DNA of 64,000 nucleotides, from positions 372,001-436,000 of the forward strand of contig NZ_JACHLN010000001.1 in NCBI RefSeq assembly GCF_014204495.1. Reading direction: 5' to 3'. Each line of letters opens with the position of its first letter. Position 1 is the stretch's first letter. Made by a program: the position numbers and the translations under genes. Shown here piece by piece: positions 1-8,120 of this stretch. Source of the DNA: Sphingomonas kyeonggiensis (GTDB lineage: Bacteria > Pseudomonadota > Alphaproteobacteria > Sphingomonadales > Sphingomonadaceae). The notes under the pieces were generated by a model. That model had not been told where the DNA came from. It was given only the letters and a program-made list of their open reading frames with translations, and did not search any database.

Positions 1-1149
1 ATGGCCCCAGAAACGTGCGTTCGGCTCGACGCCGAGGCCAGGACCAGTGGGCAGGACATAGCCGCCCTCGCCATGCCCCATATCGGTGTCGAGCAGCGCC
101 AGGTTCCGCTCGAAGACGGAGTGCTGCCACTCATGCTTCCACAGCCCTGGGATCGTCGCCGAAGCCTGGAGGCTGGCGGCAAGGAAGATGCCGGTACCCA
201 CCGTCGCATGCGGCGCCACCGCGACGCGCTTGGCGGCGGCGAGCCGGGCGATGCGGACGAACTGGGTGATGCCGGTATGGCCCATCTCGGGCTGGATATA
301 GGCAAGCGGCCCGGCGGCGAGGCGGTTGGTCGCCTCATATTCAGTGTACCATTCCTCGCCCGCAGCCACCGGAACGGGGCTGGTCGCGGCTAGATGCGCG
401 AGCCCGGCAATGTCCTCGGGCTTTACCGGCGCCTCGACGAAGCCGGGGCGATAGGGCGCCAGCTTCGCGATCAGGTCCGCGGCCTCGGCAGGCGAGAATT
501 TCCAGTGCAGGTCGATCAGGATCTCGGCCTTGTCGCCCAGCGCCTCGCGGAGCGCAGCCATCTCGGCAACGATCCCCTCATGGCTGACAACCGCGGCGAA
601 CTTGAACGCGTCGATGCCGCGCGCCTGCCATTGCTGCGCCAGCGCAACCCGGTCCTCGAGCGTCGCCGCCGGCAGTCCCGAGAGATAGCCCGGAATCGCC
701 CTATGCACGGTCTCGCCGATCAGCTCGCGGACAGGCTTGCCCGCTGCCTTGCCCTTCAAATCCCACAATGCGATGTCGATCGCCGCGATTGCATCGACAT
801 GGAAGCCGCCCCAGGCGCCGCGCACGCGCATCAGCCCGTAGAGCAGGTCCCAGCTCGCGCCGATGTCGCCGACCTTCGCGCCGACAAGCACCGGCGCAAG
901 CAGATCGTTGACGATCTCGCAGGTCGCTTTGGGCGCACAGATCCCATAGGTCTCGCCCCAACCAACGCTACCGTCCTCGGCGGTGACGCGCACCACGATC
1001 GAGCGGTCGACCGTCGGGTAGATCGTGCCATTGCCCTTGCGCACGATATAGCCGCGCGCATTGACATGCTCGCCCTCCGCGAGCGGCCCCAGATAGGGCG
1101 TGTCGCGGGGGACGGTGACGATGAACGTGTCGATCGCGGCGATGCGCAT
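1..1149 (-). CDS. Sugar-acid dehydratase, mandelate racemase/enolase superfamily (3' end outside window)
   Basis: 383 residues are visible and the last few lie beyond the left edge. The protein starts MRIAAIDTFIVTVPRDTPYL and has the capping-domain then barrel layout of MR/MLE sugar-acid dehydratases. Visible landmarks are 'DIALWDLKGK', a metal-ligand strand 'LIDLHWKF' near residue 212, 'VEAPVKPED', 'AGEEW' near 265 and the catalytic-His segment 'APHATVGTG' at about H314. Such enzymes dehydrate aldonates to 2-keto-3-deoxy acids. With KDGal kinase and KDPGal aldolase encoded 5 kb away, D-galactonate is the likeliest substrate, but the family is too broad to fix this by eye. The ATG lies 2 bases after the stop of the upstream DapA-family gene, so the two are co-transcribed. 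It could instead act on fuconate, arabinonate or anhydrogalactonate. Confidence 0.85.
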   Translation of the reverse strand, partial: MRIAAIDTFIVTVPRDTPYLGPLAEGEHVNARGYIVRKGNGTIYPTVDRSIVVRVTAEDGSVGWGETYGICAPKATCEIVNDLLAPVLVGAKVGDIGASWDLLYGLMRVRGAWGGFHVDAIAAIDIALWDLKGKAAGKPVRELIGETVHRAIPGYLSGLPAATLEDRVALAQQWQARGIDAFKFAAVVSHEGIVAEMAALREALGDKAEILIDLHWKFSPAEAADLIAKLAPYRPGFVEAPVKPEDIAGLAHLAATSPVPVAAGEEWYTEYEATNRLAAGPLAYIQPEMGHTGITQFVRIARLAAAKRVAVAPHATVGTGIFLAASLQASATIPGLWKHEWQHSVFERNLALLDTDMGHGEGGYVLPTGPGLGVEPNARFWGH

Positions 1150-1151
1150 GG

Positions 1152-2072
1152 TCAGGCGAGTGCCCCCTGGGGTGCTTCCATCGGCAGCAGGTCTGCCAGC
1201 CGGCCGAGCAATGCGTCCAGCTCCGCGCGATCATAGCGGTCAAGTTCTGGTCCCGGCGCACGCACATAAGTGCTTTCGATCAACCCGCGGCGCTGGAGCA
1301 CCGCCTTGGTCAGTCGCCAGCGGAAGATCGCCTGCATGTTGAGCAGCGGTAGGGTACGCTCGAACAGGTCGCGCGCCTTGTCCTCTTCGCCCGCCGCATA
1401 GTCGGCGAGCATGCGGACGTGCAGCTCGGTGATCTCGCAGGCCGGCATCGTACCACGCGCGCCGCGCGCCAGTTCGTCGATCACATAGCGCGCGCCCGCG
1501 CCGCCGAAAACGGCCTCGAGCGAATCGCCCGCCAGCTCCGTCAGCCGCGTGATGCGCTGCCCCGAGGGCGGCGCCTCTTCCTTGACGTACTTGATGCCCG
1601 GCACCTGGTGCGCGAGCTCGGCGACCTGCTCGAGCGGCATGCCGATGCCCATCGGCGCCGGCGCGTTCTGCAGCATGATCGCGATGCCCGAGCCTTCGTG
1701 CGCGGCGCGGAAGAAACCCGCCATTGCGGCGAGATCGCCGGCAAAGGTCTTGGGCGTGAGGATCATCGCGGCCGAGGCGCCAGCCTTCGCGCCGGCTTCG
1801 GCATAGGCGATCGCCTCCTTCGTATCGCCAGTGCTGCCGCCGACCACGAAGGGCACGCGACCATCCAGCCATTCGCCGATTCGCGCGGTGAGGTGCAGCC
1901 GCTCCTCGACGCTCAGCATGTCATATTCGCTGGCGAGGCCCGGGAAGACCACGCCCTGCGCGCCGGCCGCGACGATATAGTCGAGCACGCGGCGCATGCC
2001 CGCTTCGTCCACCGCACCCGACTCGGTGAAGATCGTCGGCAGAATCGGCAGCACGCCTTGCAGCTGGATCAC
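1152..2072 (-). CDS. DapA/NAL-family lyase (keto-deoxy sugar acid aldolase or dehydratase)
   Basis: A 306-residue protein starting at a GTG at 2072 (VIQLQGVLPILPT). An in-frame reading extends upstream to 2135, but a strong GGAGGGG Shine-Dalgarno sits 4-5 bases before this GTG and family homology begins here, so the longer start is unlikely. Family signs are the N-terminal 'LQGVLPILPTIFTESGAVD', 'GSTGDTKEA', and 'GIKYVKEEAPP' carrying the probable Schiff-base lysine. At the place where DHDPS has its 'YNVP' tyrosine the sequence reads 'LQNAP', so the catalytic Tyr is replaced by Gln, as in some non-lysine-pathway members. It probably cleaves or dehydrates a 2-keto-3-deoxy sugar acid made by the adjacent dehydratase. 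The exact reaction is not decided by the sequence. Confidence 0.85.
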   Translation of the reverse strand: MIQLQGVLPILPTIFTESGAVDEAGMRRVLDYIVAAGAQGVVFPGLASEYDMLSVEERLHLTARIGEWLDGRVPFVVGGSTGDTKEAIAYAEAGAKAGASAAMILTPKTFAGDLAAMAGFFRAAHEGSGIAIMLQNAPAPMGIGMPLEQVAELAHQVPGIKYVKEEAPPSGQRITRLTELAGDSLEAVFGGAGARYVIDELARGARGTMPACEITELHVRMLADYAAGEEDKARDLFERTLPLLNMQAIFRWRLTKAVLQRRGLIESTYVRAPGPELDRYDRAELDALLGRLADLLPMEAPQGALA

Positions 2073-2282
2073 ATCCCCTCCGGAATATTTTGTTGCTATA
2101 TTTGTCATATGCGCCCGCAAATTCACCCTTGTCAACTCAAGTGTTGCGCCGTTGTCACGGCAACACCCTCTGCCAATGAGGGGGTTGCACGATCCCTATT
2201 GTTGCTTTAGTAGATACGTCAAGCGGAAGCCAAAGGCGAAAAGCCGGGCCCGCCAACCGCCGGGTTGATAAGGGGAGAGGAT
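2073..2282. promoter_or_regulatory. Divergent promoter region with a short inverted repeat
   Basis: This 210-base spacer separates the leftward DapA-family/dehydratase pair from the rightward TonB receptor operon. It contains the inverted repeat GTGTTGC (2141-2147) / GCAACAC (2160-2166) with a 12-base spacer, followed by further GTTGC words. A repressor site shared by both directions is plausible, but no regulator gene lies nearby to name it. Confidence 0.35.
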
Positions 2283-4958
2283 ATGAAGAATCGCACCATC
2301 CAGCGCCTGCTGGTGTCCACCATTCTCGGGTCGGCGGCATTGCTCGCCACACCCGCAGCCGCGCAGACCGACTCGGCCGCGCCGGTCACCCAGGCAGCCG
2401 ATCCCGCCGAACAGCAGGACGACGGCGCCATCATCGTCACCGGCATCCGCCAGAGCCTTGGCGCCGCGCGTGACATCAAGCGCGACGCGATCCAGTTCGT
2501 CGACGCTATCGTCGCCGATGACATCGGCAAGCTGCCCGACCGCAACGTCGCCGAATCCCTCGCCCGCGTCTCGGGCATCCAGGTCGATCGCGGCATCGCC
2601 GAGGGCACCAACGTGTCGGTGCGCGGCCTTCGCCAGAACGTCTATTTGTTCAACGGCCGCGAGATCGTCGACGCCACCGGCCGCGGCGGCGTCGGCCTCG
2701 ATCAGCTCGGCAGCTCGACCTATGGCATCCTGTCGCTGGTGCCTTCCGAGCTGATCTCGCGCCTCGAAGTGACCAAGCTCGCCGGCGCCGACGACATCGC
2801 GGGCGCCCTCGGCGGCATCGTCGACATCAACACGCGCAAGCCGCTGGATGGCCCGAACAGCATCGCCGCCCGCGCCGGCGCCAGCTACGACACGCTGACC
2901 GAGAAGCCGAGCTACGAGCTGTTCGGCCTGGTCTCGCAGAAGTTCGCCGGCGACACGCTCGGCGTGCTGGTCTCGGCTTCCTATGGCCGGCGCAGGCTTT
3001 CTCAGCAGGGACTCGATACCTTCTCGGGCTATACCCGCTTCACGGACTCAAACGGCGCTGTACATTTCGGTCATTCGGACGTTCGCCCCGAGGAAATTTC
3101 CGAGACGCGCACCAAGTTCGGCCTGGACGGCGTGATCCAGTGGAAGCCGGGCCCGGGCGTCGAGATCACCCTCGACAGCTTCTATTCCAAGCTGATCTCG
3201 GACCGCGAGCGCTACTGGATCTCGTTCAACCCGCAGACCGGGCTGACCAACGCCACCTATTCGCCGAACAACATCCTGATCTCCGGCAACTCGACCGCGC
3301 CGGTGCTGACCAACAGCGAGTTCGCCTATACCAAGGCCGACACCTGGTCCTCGGCACTGAACGGCAAGTTCGACGTGACCGACCGGATCAAGGCGAGCGC
3401 CGAGGTGTCGTACAACCGCTCGACCTCGAGCTACGACCAGAATTACCTCCGGCTCCAGCCGCTAACCACGATCACGCCGAGCACCAGTTTCGACTTCTCC
3501 AAGGGAGATCTGGGTGCCTATTCGATCAGCGGCATCAACCTGAGCGATCCGTCGCAGCTGCGCTTCACCATCCTGTTCGACAATCTCTACCGGGCGAAGA
3601 CCGAGGCCACCGCCGCGCGCACCGACTGGAGCGCGGACCTGGGCGAAGGCTTCCTCGACAAGCTGAGCGTCGGCGTGCGCTACCAGAAGCTCGACACGCG
3701 GGTGAACCCGGCGCTCGCCGATATCCGCCCGACCGGCGGCATCGTCGCGACCTCGCTCGCGCAATATCTGACGCTACGCTCGAACCCCAAGTTCGCCGAG
3801 GGCGACTTCGCGGGCCTGACCCGCACCTTCCTGGCGGGCAATGACACCATCGCCGATGGCTGCAGCGCCTGGACCACGGTCACCGCCGTCTCGCAATCGG
3901 CGGCCTGCCTCAATCCGACCCAGACGGCCACCGCGCTCGCCGGCACCTACCGGATCAACGAGAAGTTCACCGAGGGCTATGCCAAGCTCGACTTCAAGGT
4001 GGAGGGCGGCCTCGATCTCGCCGGCAATATCGGCGTGCGCTACCTGCATCGCGACATGACCTCGATCGGCAACCTGATCGGCGCCACCGGCGGGGTCACC
4101 CCGGCCAGCTTCGAGCGCACCGATGACGAATGGCTGCCCTCGGCAACCGTCCGACTGAACGTCGCCGACGGGATGATCGTGCGCCTGGGCGCGGCGAAGG
4201 TCGTCGCCTTCCCGAACACCGCCGATCTCAACAACGGCGTCACACTCAACAACACCGCGATCTTCGTCGGCGGCGTGCAGACCACCCCGGGCACCGGCAG
4301 CGGCGGCGCGCCGAACCTCAATCCGTTCAAGGCCAACCAGTTCGACGCCTCGCTCGAATATTATTTCGGCCGCCAGGCGCTGTTCTCGGTCGGGCTTTTC
4401 TACAAGGACGTCTCGACCTTCATCGTCGCCAAGCAGAGCCCCGAGACGTTCAACAACGTCAACTACCTCATCAATCGCAAGATCAATGGCGACGGCGCCA
4501 AGGTGAAGGGCATCGAGGCGCTGCTCCAGCTGCCCTTCTACTTCCTGCCCGGCGCGCTGGACGGGTTCGGCATCGTCGCCACCTATTCGTACATCGACTC
4601 CTCGACGCCGATCCGCGACGCGGTGGGCCGCGTGCTCGCCTTCCCGGGCCTGTCGAAGAACAACGCCAACCTGGTCGGCTATTACGAGAAGGGCCCGGTG
4701 TCGTTCCGCGTCGCATACAACTGGCGCGACGACTATCTGGTCGGCCTGTCGGGTGCGAACACCGGCATCTACAACGATGCCTATACCGATCTGTCGGCGA
4801 CCTTCCGGTACGACATCTCGAAGAACTTCTCGCTCAACCTCGAGGCGAACAACCTCCTCAACGAGCACCAGCGCACTTATGACGGCTCCTCGGAAGCGCT
4901 GCGGACGAACCTGTTCTTCGGGCGCATGTACAAGGCCAGCGTGAGCGTCAAATTCTGA
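2283..4958 (+). CDS. TonB-dependent outer-membrane receptor, carbohydrate type
   Basis: An 891-residue receptor starting at ATG 2283, with AGGGGAGAGG just upstream. A TTG start 18 bases earlier would place the SD inside the gene. The signal peptide MKNRTIQRLLVSTILGSAALL ends at 'AAAQ'. The plug opens with 'IIVTGIRQSLGAARDIKRDA', then 'DDIGKLPDRNVAESLARVSGIQVDR' in outline, and the barrel ends 'KASVSVKF' with a terminal Phe. This plug style is typical of the sugar-oligomer receptors expanded in sphingomonads and Caulobacter. It heads the rightward SDR-kinase-aldolase operon and so probably imports the galactose-containing oligosaccharide or glycoside that feeds it. The cargo is inferred from context only. 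Confidence 0.9.
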   Translation: MKNRTIQRLLVSTILGSAALLATPAAAQTDSAAPVTQAADPAEQQDDGAIIVTGIRQSLGAARDIKRDAIQFVDAIVADDIGKLPDRNVAESLARVSGIQVDRGIAEGTNVSVRGLRQNVYLFNGREIVDATGRGGVGLDQLGSSTYGILSLVPSELISRLEVTKLAGADDIAGALGGIVDINTRKPLDGPNSIAARAGASYDTLTEKPSYELFGLVSQKFAGDTLGVLVSASYGRRRLSQQGLDTFSGYTRFTDSNGAVHFGHSDVRPEEISETRTKFGLDGVIQWKPGPGVEITLDSFYSKLISDRERYWISFNPQTGLTNATYSPNNILISGNSTAPVLTNSEFAYTKADTWSSALNGKFDVTDRIKASAEVSYNRSTSSYDQNYLRLQPLTTITPSTSFDFSKGDLGAYSISGINLSDPSQLRFTILFDNLYRAKTEATAARTDWSADLGEGFLDKLSVGVRYQKLDTRVNPALADIRPTGGIVATSLAQYLTLRSNPKFAEGDFAGLTRTFLAGNDTIADGCSAWTTVTAVSQSAACLNPTQTATALAGTYRINEKFTEGYAKLDFKVEGGLDLAGNIGVRYLHRDMTSIGNLIGATGGVTPASFERTDDEWLPSATVRLNVADGMIVRLGAAKVVAFPNTADLNNGVTLNNTAIFVGGVQTTPGTGSGGAPNLNPFKANQFDASLEYYFGRQALFSVGLFYKDVSTFIVAKQSPETFNNVNYLINRKINGDGAKVKGIEALLQLPFYFLPGALDGFGIVATYSYIDSSTPIRDAVGRVLAFPGLSKNNANLVGYYEKGPVSFRVAYNWRDDYLVGLSGANTGIYNDAYTDLSATFRYDISKNFSLNLEANNLLNEHQRTYDGSSEALRTNLFFGRMYKASVSVKF

Positions 4959-4985
4959 CGCTGGCCTGCCGGGAGGAGATCGAAG

Positions 4986-5714
4986 GTGAGCGATAGCGAA
5001 CTGGCCGGGCGCACGGCGCTGGTAACCGGCGCCGCGAGCGGGATCGGCGCGGCGATCGCCCGGCGGTTCCGCACTGCCGGCGCCCGGGTTGCCGGGCTCG
5101 ATCTCCAGCCCGCATCCGACGCGGACGAGGCGCTGGTCGCCGATCTCCGCTCGGATGCGGACGTGGCCGAAGCGGTGGCGCGGCTGGGCGGGATCGACAT
5201 CCTTGTCCACGCCGCCGCCATTTCGGTCCATGGCGGGGTGATCGATACCGATACCGCCGCCTGGGCCGACATCTACGACGTCAACGTGATCGGCGCGGTG
5301 CGGTTGCTGCGCCAGGCCGTGCCCGCGATGCGGGCGCGGGGCGGCGGGTCGATCCTGCTGCTCTCGTCGATCAACGCCGATTTCGCGACGCCGACGCTCG
5401 CGGCCTATGCCGCATCCAAGGCAGCGATCGAGAGCCTAACGCGCACCGCCGCACTCGAATTCGCGCCGGACGGGATCCGGATCAACGCGATCGCGCCGGC
5501 ATCGGTCGATACGCCGCTGCTGCGGGACTCGTTCGATCGCGCCGAAGACCCGCAGGCGGCGCGCGCCGCCAATATCTTGCGCCATCCGCTTGGCCGCCTC
5601 GGCACCCCCGAGGATGTTGCCGAGCTGGCGCTGTTCCTCGCCTCGGATCGGGCGAGCTGGATCACCGGGGCCATTCATCCCCTGGACGGAGGTGCAAGTG
5701 TCACACGCCGCTGA
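4986..5714 (+). CDS. Short-chain dehydrogenase/reductase, probable sugar 1-dehydrogenase
   Basis: A 242-residue classical SDR from a GTG start preceded by GGGAGGAG. The NAD(P) glycine motif 'TGAASGIG' is at residues 13-20. 'NVIG' follows, then the catalytic Ser in 'LLLSSI' and the Tyr/Lys pair in 'YAASK'. The C-terminal 'GGASVTRR' fits the family's usual length. Within a cluster of lactonase, dehydratase, kinase and aldolase, the missing first step is oxidation of the sugar to its lactone, so a galactose (or related aldose) dehydrogenase role is inferred. The next gene begins 17 bases before this one stops, so the two are translationally coupled. Confidence 0.85.
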   Translation: MSDSELAGRTALVTGAASGIGAAIARRFRTAGARVAGLDLQPASDADEALVADLRSDADVAEAVARLGGIDILVHAAAISVHGGVIDTDTAAWADIYDVNVIGAVRLLRQAVPAMRARGGGSILLLSSINADFATPTLAAYAASKAAIESLTRTAALEFAPDGIRINAIAPASVDTPLLRDSFDRAEDPQAARAANILRHPLGRLGTPEDVAELALFLASDRASWITGAIHPLDGGASVTRR

Positions 5715-6615
5715 TGCCGAGATTGTCGGCGTCAATTGGGGAAGCTCGAACTTCCGCGCCTGGCGGATCGCCGGCGACGGAAGCGTAGTCGACGAGATCG
5801 TCGCGGCGAAGGGCGTTGCGGGGCTGAGCCGGGAAGGCATGGCCGAGATGATGGCGACGCTCGCAGCGCGCTGGCCCGGTCACGGCCCGATCTACGCATC
5901 GGGCATGATCGGATCGAACATCGGCTGGGCCGAGGCGCCCTATGCGATTGCACCAGCCGGCATGGCAGACCTCGCCCGTGCGGCGATCCCGGTGGAGATC
6001 GGCGACAGCCCGGTGCGGATCGTACCTGGCATCGCCTGCAACCGCGACTTCGACGCCGCGCCGGACATCCTGCGCGGCGAGGAAACCGAGTTGCTCGGCC
6101 TGATGGAGCTGGCACCCGGCAACGGCGTCGCCGCGCTGCCCGGCACCCATACCAAATGGGTGCGACGCGAGAATGGACGCATCGGCGAGTTCCTCACCGC
6201 CATGTCCGGCGAGATCTTCGACCGGCTGACCGCGCAGGGGCTGCTTGCCTCGATCGTCGAAGGCGAGGCGGCGGACGGACCGGCGTTCCGCGAAGGCGTC
6301 GCGCGCGGACGTGCCGGTGGGCTTGGGCTGTCGAGCCTGCTCTTCGGCGCCCGCGCCCGCGTGATCCGCGGCGAGCTCAGCCGCGCCGACGCCGCATCCT
6401 ATATCCGCGGACTGCTGATCGGTTCGGAGATCGCCGATGCGATGGCCGCCTTCCCCGATATGGGCGATGCCGTGGTGCCGCTGATCGGCAACGGGCCGCT
6501 TTCCCGCCTCTACGCCGCCGCACTCGGCTCGGCCGGGATCGAGAGCGAACTCGTCGAATCGCGCCGCGCCTGCCTGCTCGGCTTCCGCGCGCTGCACCGG
6601 GCGAGCATCGGATGA
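5698..6615 (+). CDS. dgoK: 2-dehydro-3-deoxygalactonokinase
   Basis: A 305-residue DgoK-family kinase. The chosen GTG at 5698 (VSHAADAEIVGVNWGSSNFRA) has GGAGG five bases upstream and overlaps the SDR stop. The phosphate-binding segment 'VGVNWGSSNFRAW' opens the protein. 'YASGMIGSNIGW', 'GEETELLG' and 'LPGTHTKWV' are hallmark DgoK blocks, and 'PLIGNGPLSRLYAAAL' lies near the C-terminus. It phosphorylates 2-keto-3-deoxygalactonate at C6 with ATP in the cytoplasm. The stop overlaps the next ATG by four bases (ATGA). Confidence 0.95.
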   Translation: MSHAADAEIVGVNWGSSNFRAWRIAGDGSVVDEIVAAKGVAGLSREGMAEMMATLAARWPGHGPIYASGMIGSNIGWAEAPYAIAPAGMADLARAAIPVEIGDSPVRIVPGIACNRDFDAAPDILRGEETELLGLMELAPGNGVAALPGTHTKWVRRENGRIGEFLTAMSGEIFDRLTAQGLLASIVEGEAADGPAFREGVARGRAGGLGLSSLLFGARARVIRGELSRADAASYIRGLLIGSEIADAMAAFPDMGDAVVPLIGNGPLSRLYAAALGSAGIESELVESRRACLLGFRALHRASIG

Positions 6616-8093
6616 GCGACGGCGCGGCCGCCCGGCTCGATGCAGCGCTGGCCGAACTGCCGATCGTCGCGATCCTGCGCGGCCTGCGCGCGGAGGAAGC
6701 GGTAGCGGTCGTCGACGCGCTCTACGATGCCGGCATCCGCATCGCCGAAGTCCCGCTCAATTCGCCCGACCCGTTCGACACGATCGCGCTGCTCTGCCGC
6801 GAATTCGGTGACCGGATGGCGATCGGGGCGGGGACCGTCACCGATCCGGAGCAGGTACGAAAGCTTGCCGCATGCGGCGCGACAATCTGCGTCTCGCCGA
6901 ATATCGATGCCGCGGTTATCGGGGAGGCACTGCGCCTCGGCCTGGTTCCGCTGCCCGGTTGCGCAACACCGAGCGAAGCGTTCGCCGCACTCGCGGCCGG
7001 GGGGCGCCACCTGAAGTTCTTCCCTGCCGCCGGGCATGAAGGAGACATCGCCGCGTTGCGCACGGTGCTGCCGAAGCATGTGGCGGTGCTGGCGGTCGGC
7101 GGCGTCGGCCCGGCCAATATCCCGGCATTGCGGGAAGCCGGCTGCAGCGGATTCGGCATCGGATCGGATCTCTACAAGCCAGGCCGCTCCGCCGAGGAAG
7201 TCGGCGCCCGTGCCGGTGCGCTGATCCGCGCCATCCGGCACGCCCCTCGCGCGCGGCTGATCGCCAACCCGCAGGCGATCATCGGCGAGTCCCCGGTAGT
7301 GCAGGGCGATACCGTCACCTGGACCGACCCGGTACGCCGCCGCGTCTATCGTTTCGCCGAAGGCGAGGTGACCGAGCAGCCCACCGAACGGTCGATCTTC
7401 GGTCTCGCCGAGCTCCCCGACAGCCGCATCGCCGGCACGCTCGAAAGCGCCTTCTGCACCCTCGACGGCACCACCGGCCCACAAGCGGAGATCGGTCCCG
7501 GCTGCCGCTTCAACGACCTGACCGTCGATCCCAAGGGCGGCCTGTGGGGCGGCACCATGCACAAGGCGATCCTGGCCGGCCGCGGCGCGATCTTCCATGC
7601 CGCCGGTCCCGAAGCCGCGCCGCGCCGCGTGGCCGAAGGGCTGGGCGTGCCCAATGGCATGGCCTTCTCCGAGGACGGCAGGACGCTGTTCGTCATCGAC
7701 ACGCTCTCGCGCACGCTGATCGCCTACCCTGCCGATATCGACGCCGGCACGCTCGGCGAGCCGGTGATCGTCAGCGACTTCATGAATCTGCCCGGCAAGC
7801 CCGACGGCATGACCCGCGCGGCCGATGGCCGTTTCTTCGTGGCGATGTGGGGCGGCGGCTGCGTCGCCGAACTGGCACCCGACGGCGCCATGCTGCGCAG
7901 CATAGCGGTGCCGGCACCCAATCTCAGCAGCGCCGCGCTGGCCGGCGACACGCTCTACGTAACGAGCTCGCGCATGCGGCTTTCGCCTGCCCAGCTCGAG
8001 GCTTTCCCCGCCAGCGGCGGGCTGTTCGCGATTGACCTGACGGGCGGCGGATCCGCCCGACACACCCGGTCCAAGGAGACGCGTACCGAGTAA
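6612..8093 (+). CDS. dgoA: Bifunctional KDPGal aldolase - SMP-30/gluconolactonase-type lactonase fusion
   Basis: One uninterrupted 493-residue frame carries two enzymes. Residues 1-210 are a complete class I KDPG/KDPGal aldolase, with Glu46 in 'IAEVPLNSP', 'IGAGTV' (71-76), Schiff-base Lys135 in 'HLKFFPA', and 'VGGV'. From about residue 216 to the end is a full SMP-30 beta-propeller, with metal-ligand Glu226 in 'IGESPV', the 'RFNDLTVDPKGGLWGGTM' block, Asn in 'VPNGMAFSEDG' and Asp in 'KPDGMTRAADG'. Both parts are of normal length and join with almost no linker. The aldolase splits KDPGal into pyruvate and glyceraldehyde-3-phosphate. The lactonase would open the galactonolactone made at the start of the same pathway. 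The ATG overlaps dgoK by four bases. The gene symbol covers only the aldolase half. Confidence 0.92.
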   Translation: MSDGAAARLDAALAELPIVAILRGLRAEEAVAVVDALYDAGIRIAEVPLNSPDPFDTIALLCREFGDRMAIGAGTVTDPEQVRKLAACGATICVSPNIDAAVIGEALRLGLVPLPGCATPSEAFAALAAGGRHLKFFPAAGHEGDIAALRTVLPKHVAVLAVGGVGPANIPALREAGCSGFGIGSDLYKPGRSAEEVGARAGALIRAIRHAPRARLIANPQAIIGESPVVQGDTVTWTDPVRRRVYRFAEGEVTEQPTERSIFGLAELPDSRIAGTLESAFCTLDGTTGPQAEIGPGCRFNDLTVDPKGGLWGGTMHKAILAGRGAIFHAAGPEAAPRRVAEGLGVPNGMAFSEDGRTLFVIDTLSRTLIAYPADIDAGTLGEPVIVSDFMNLPGKPDGMTRAADGRFFVAMWGGGCVAELAPDGAMLRSIAVPAPNLSSAALAGDTLYVTSSRMRLSPAQLEAFPASGGLFAIDLTGGGSARHTRSKETRTE

Positions 8094-8120
8094 CCAAAAC
8101 CAGAATCAGGAGAGAATGCC

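Noticed and set aside
3774..5231. A 485-codon - strand frame across the first TonB receptor and the SDR
   Set aside because: Spans two well-supported + strand genes and shows only GC-skewed composition.
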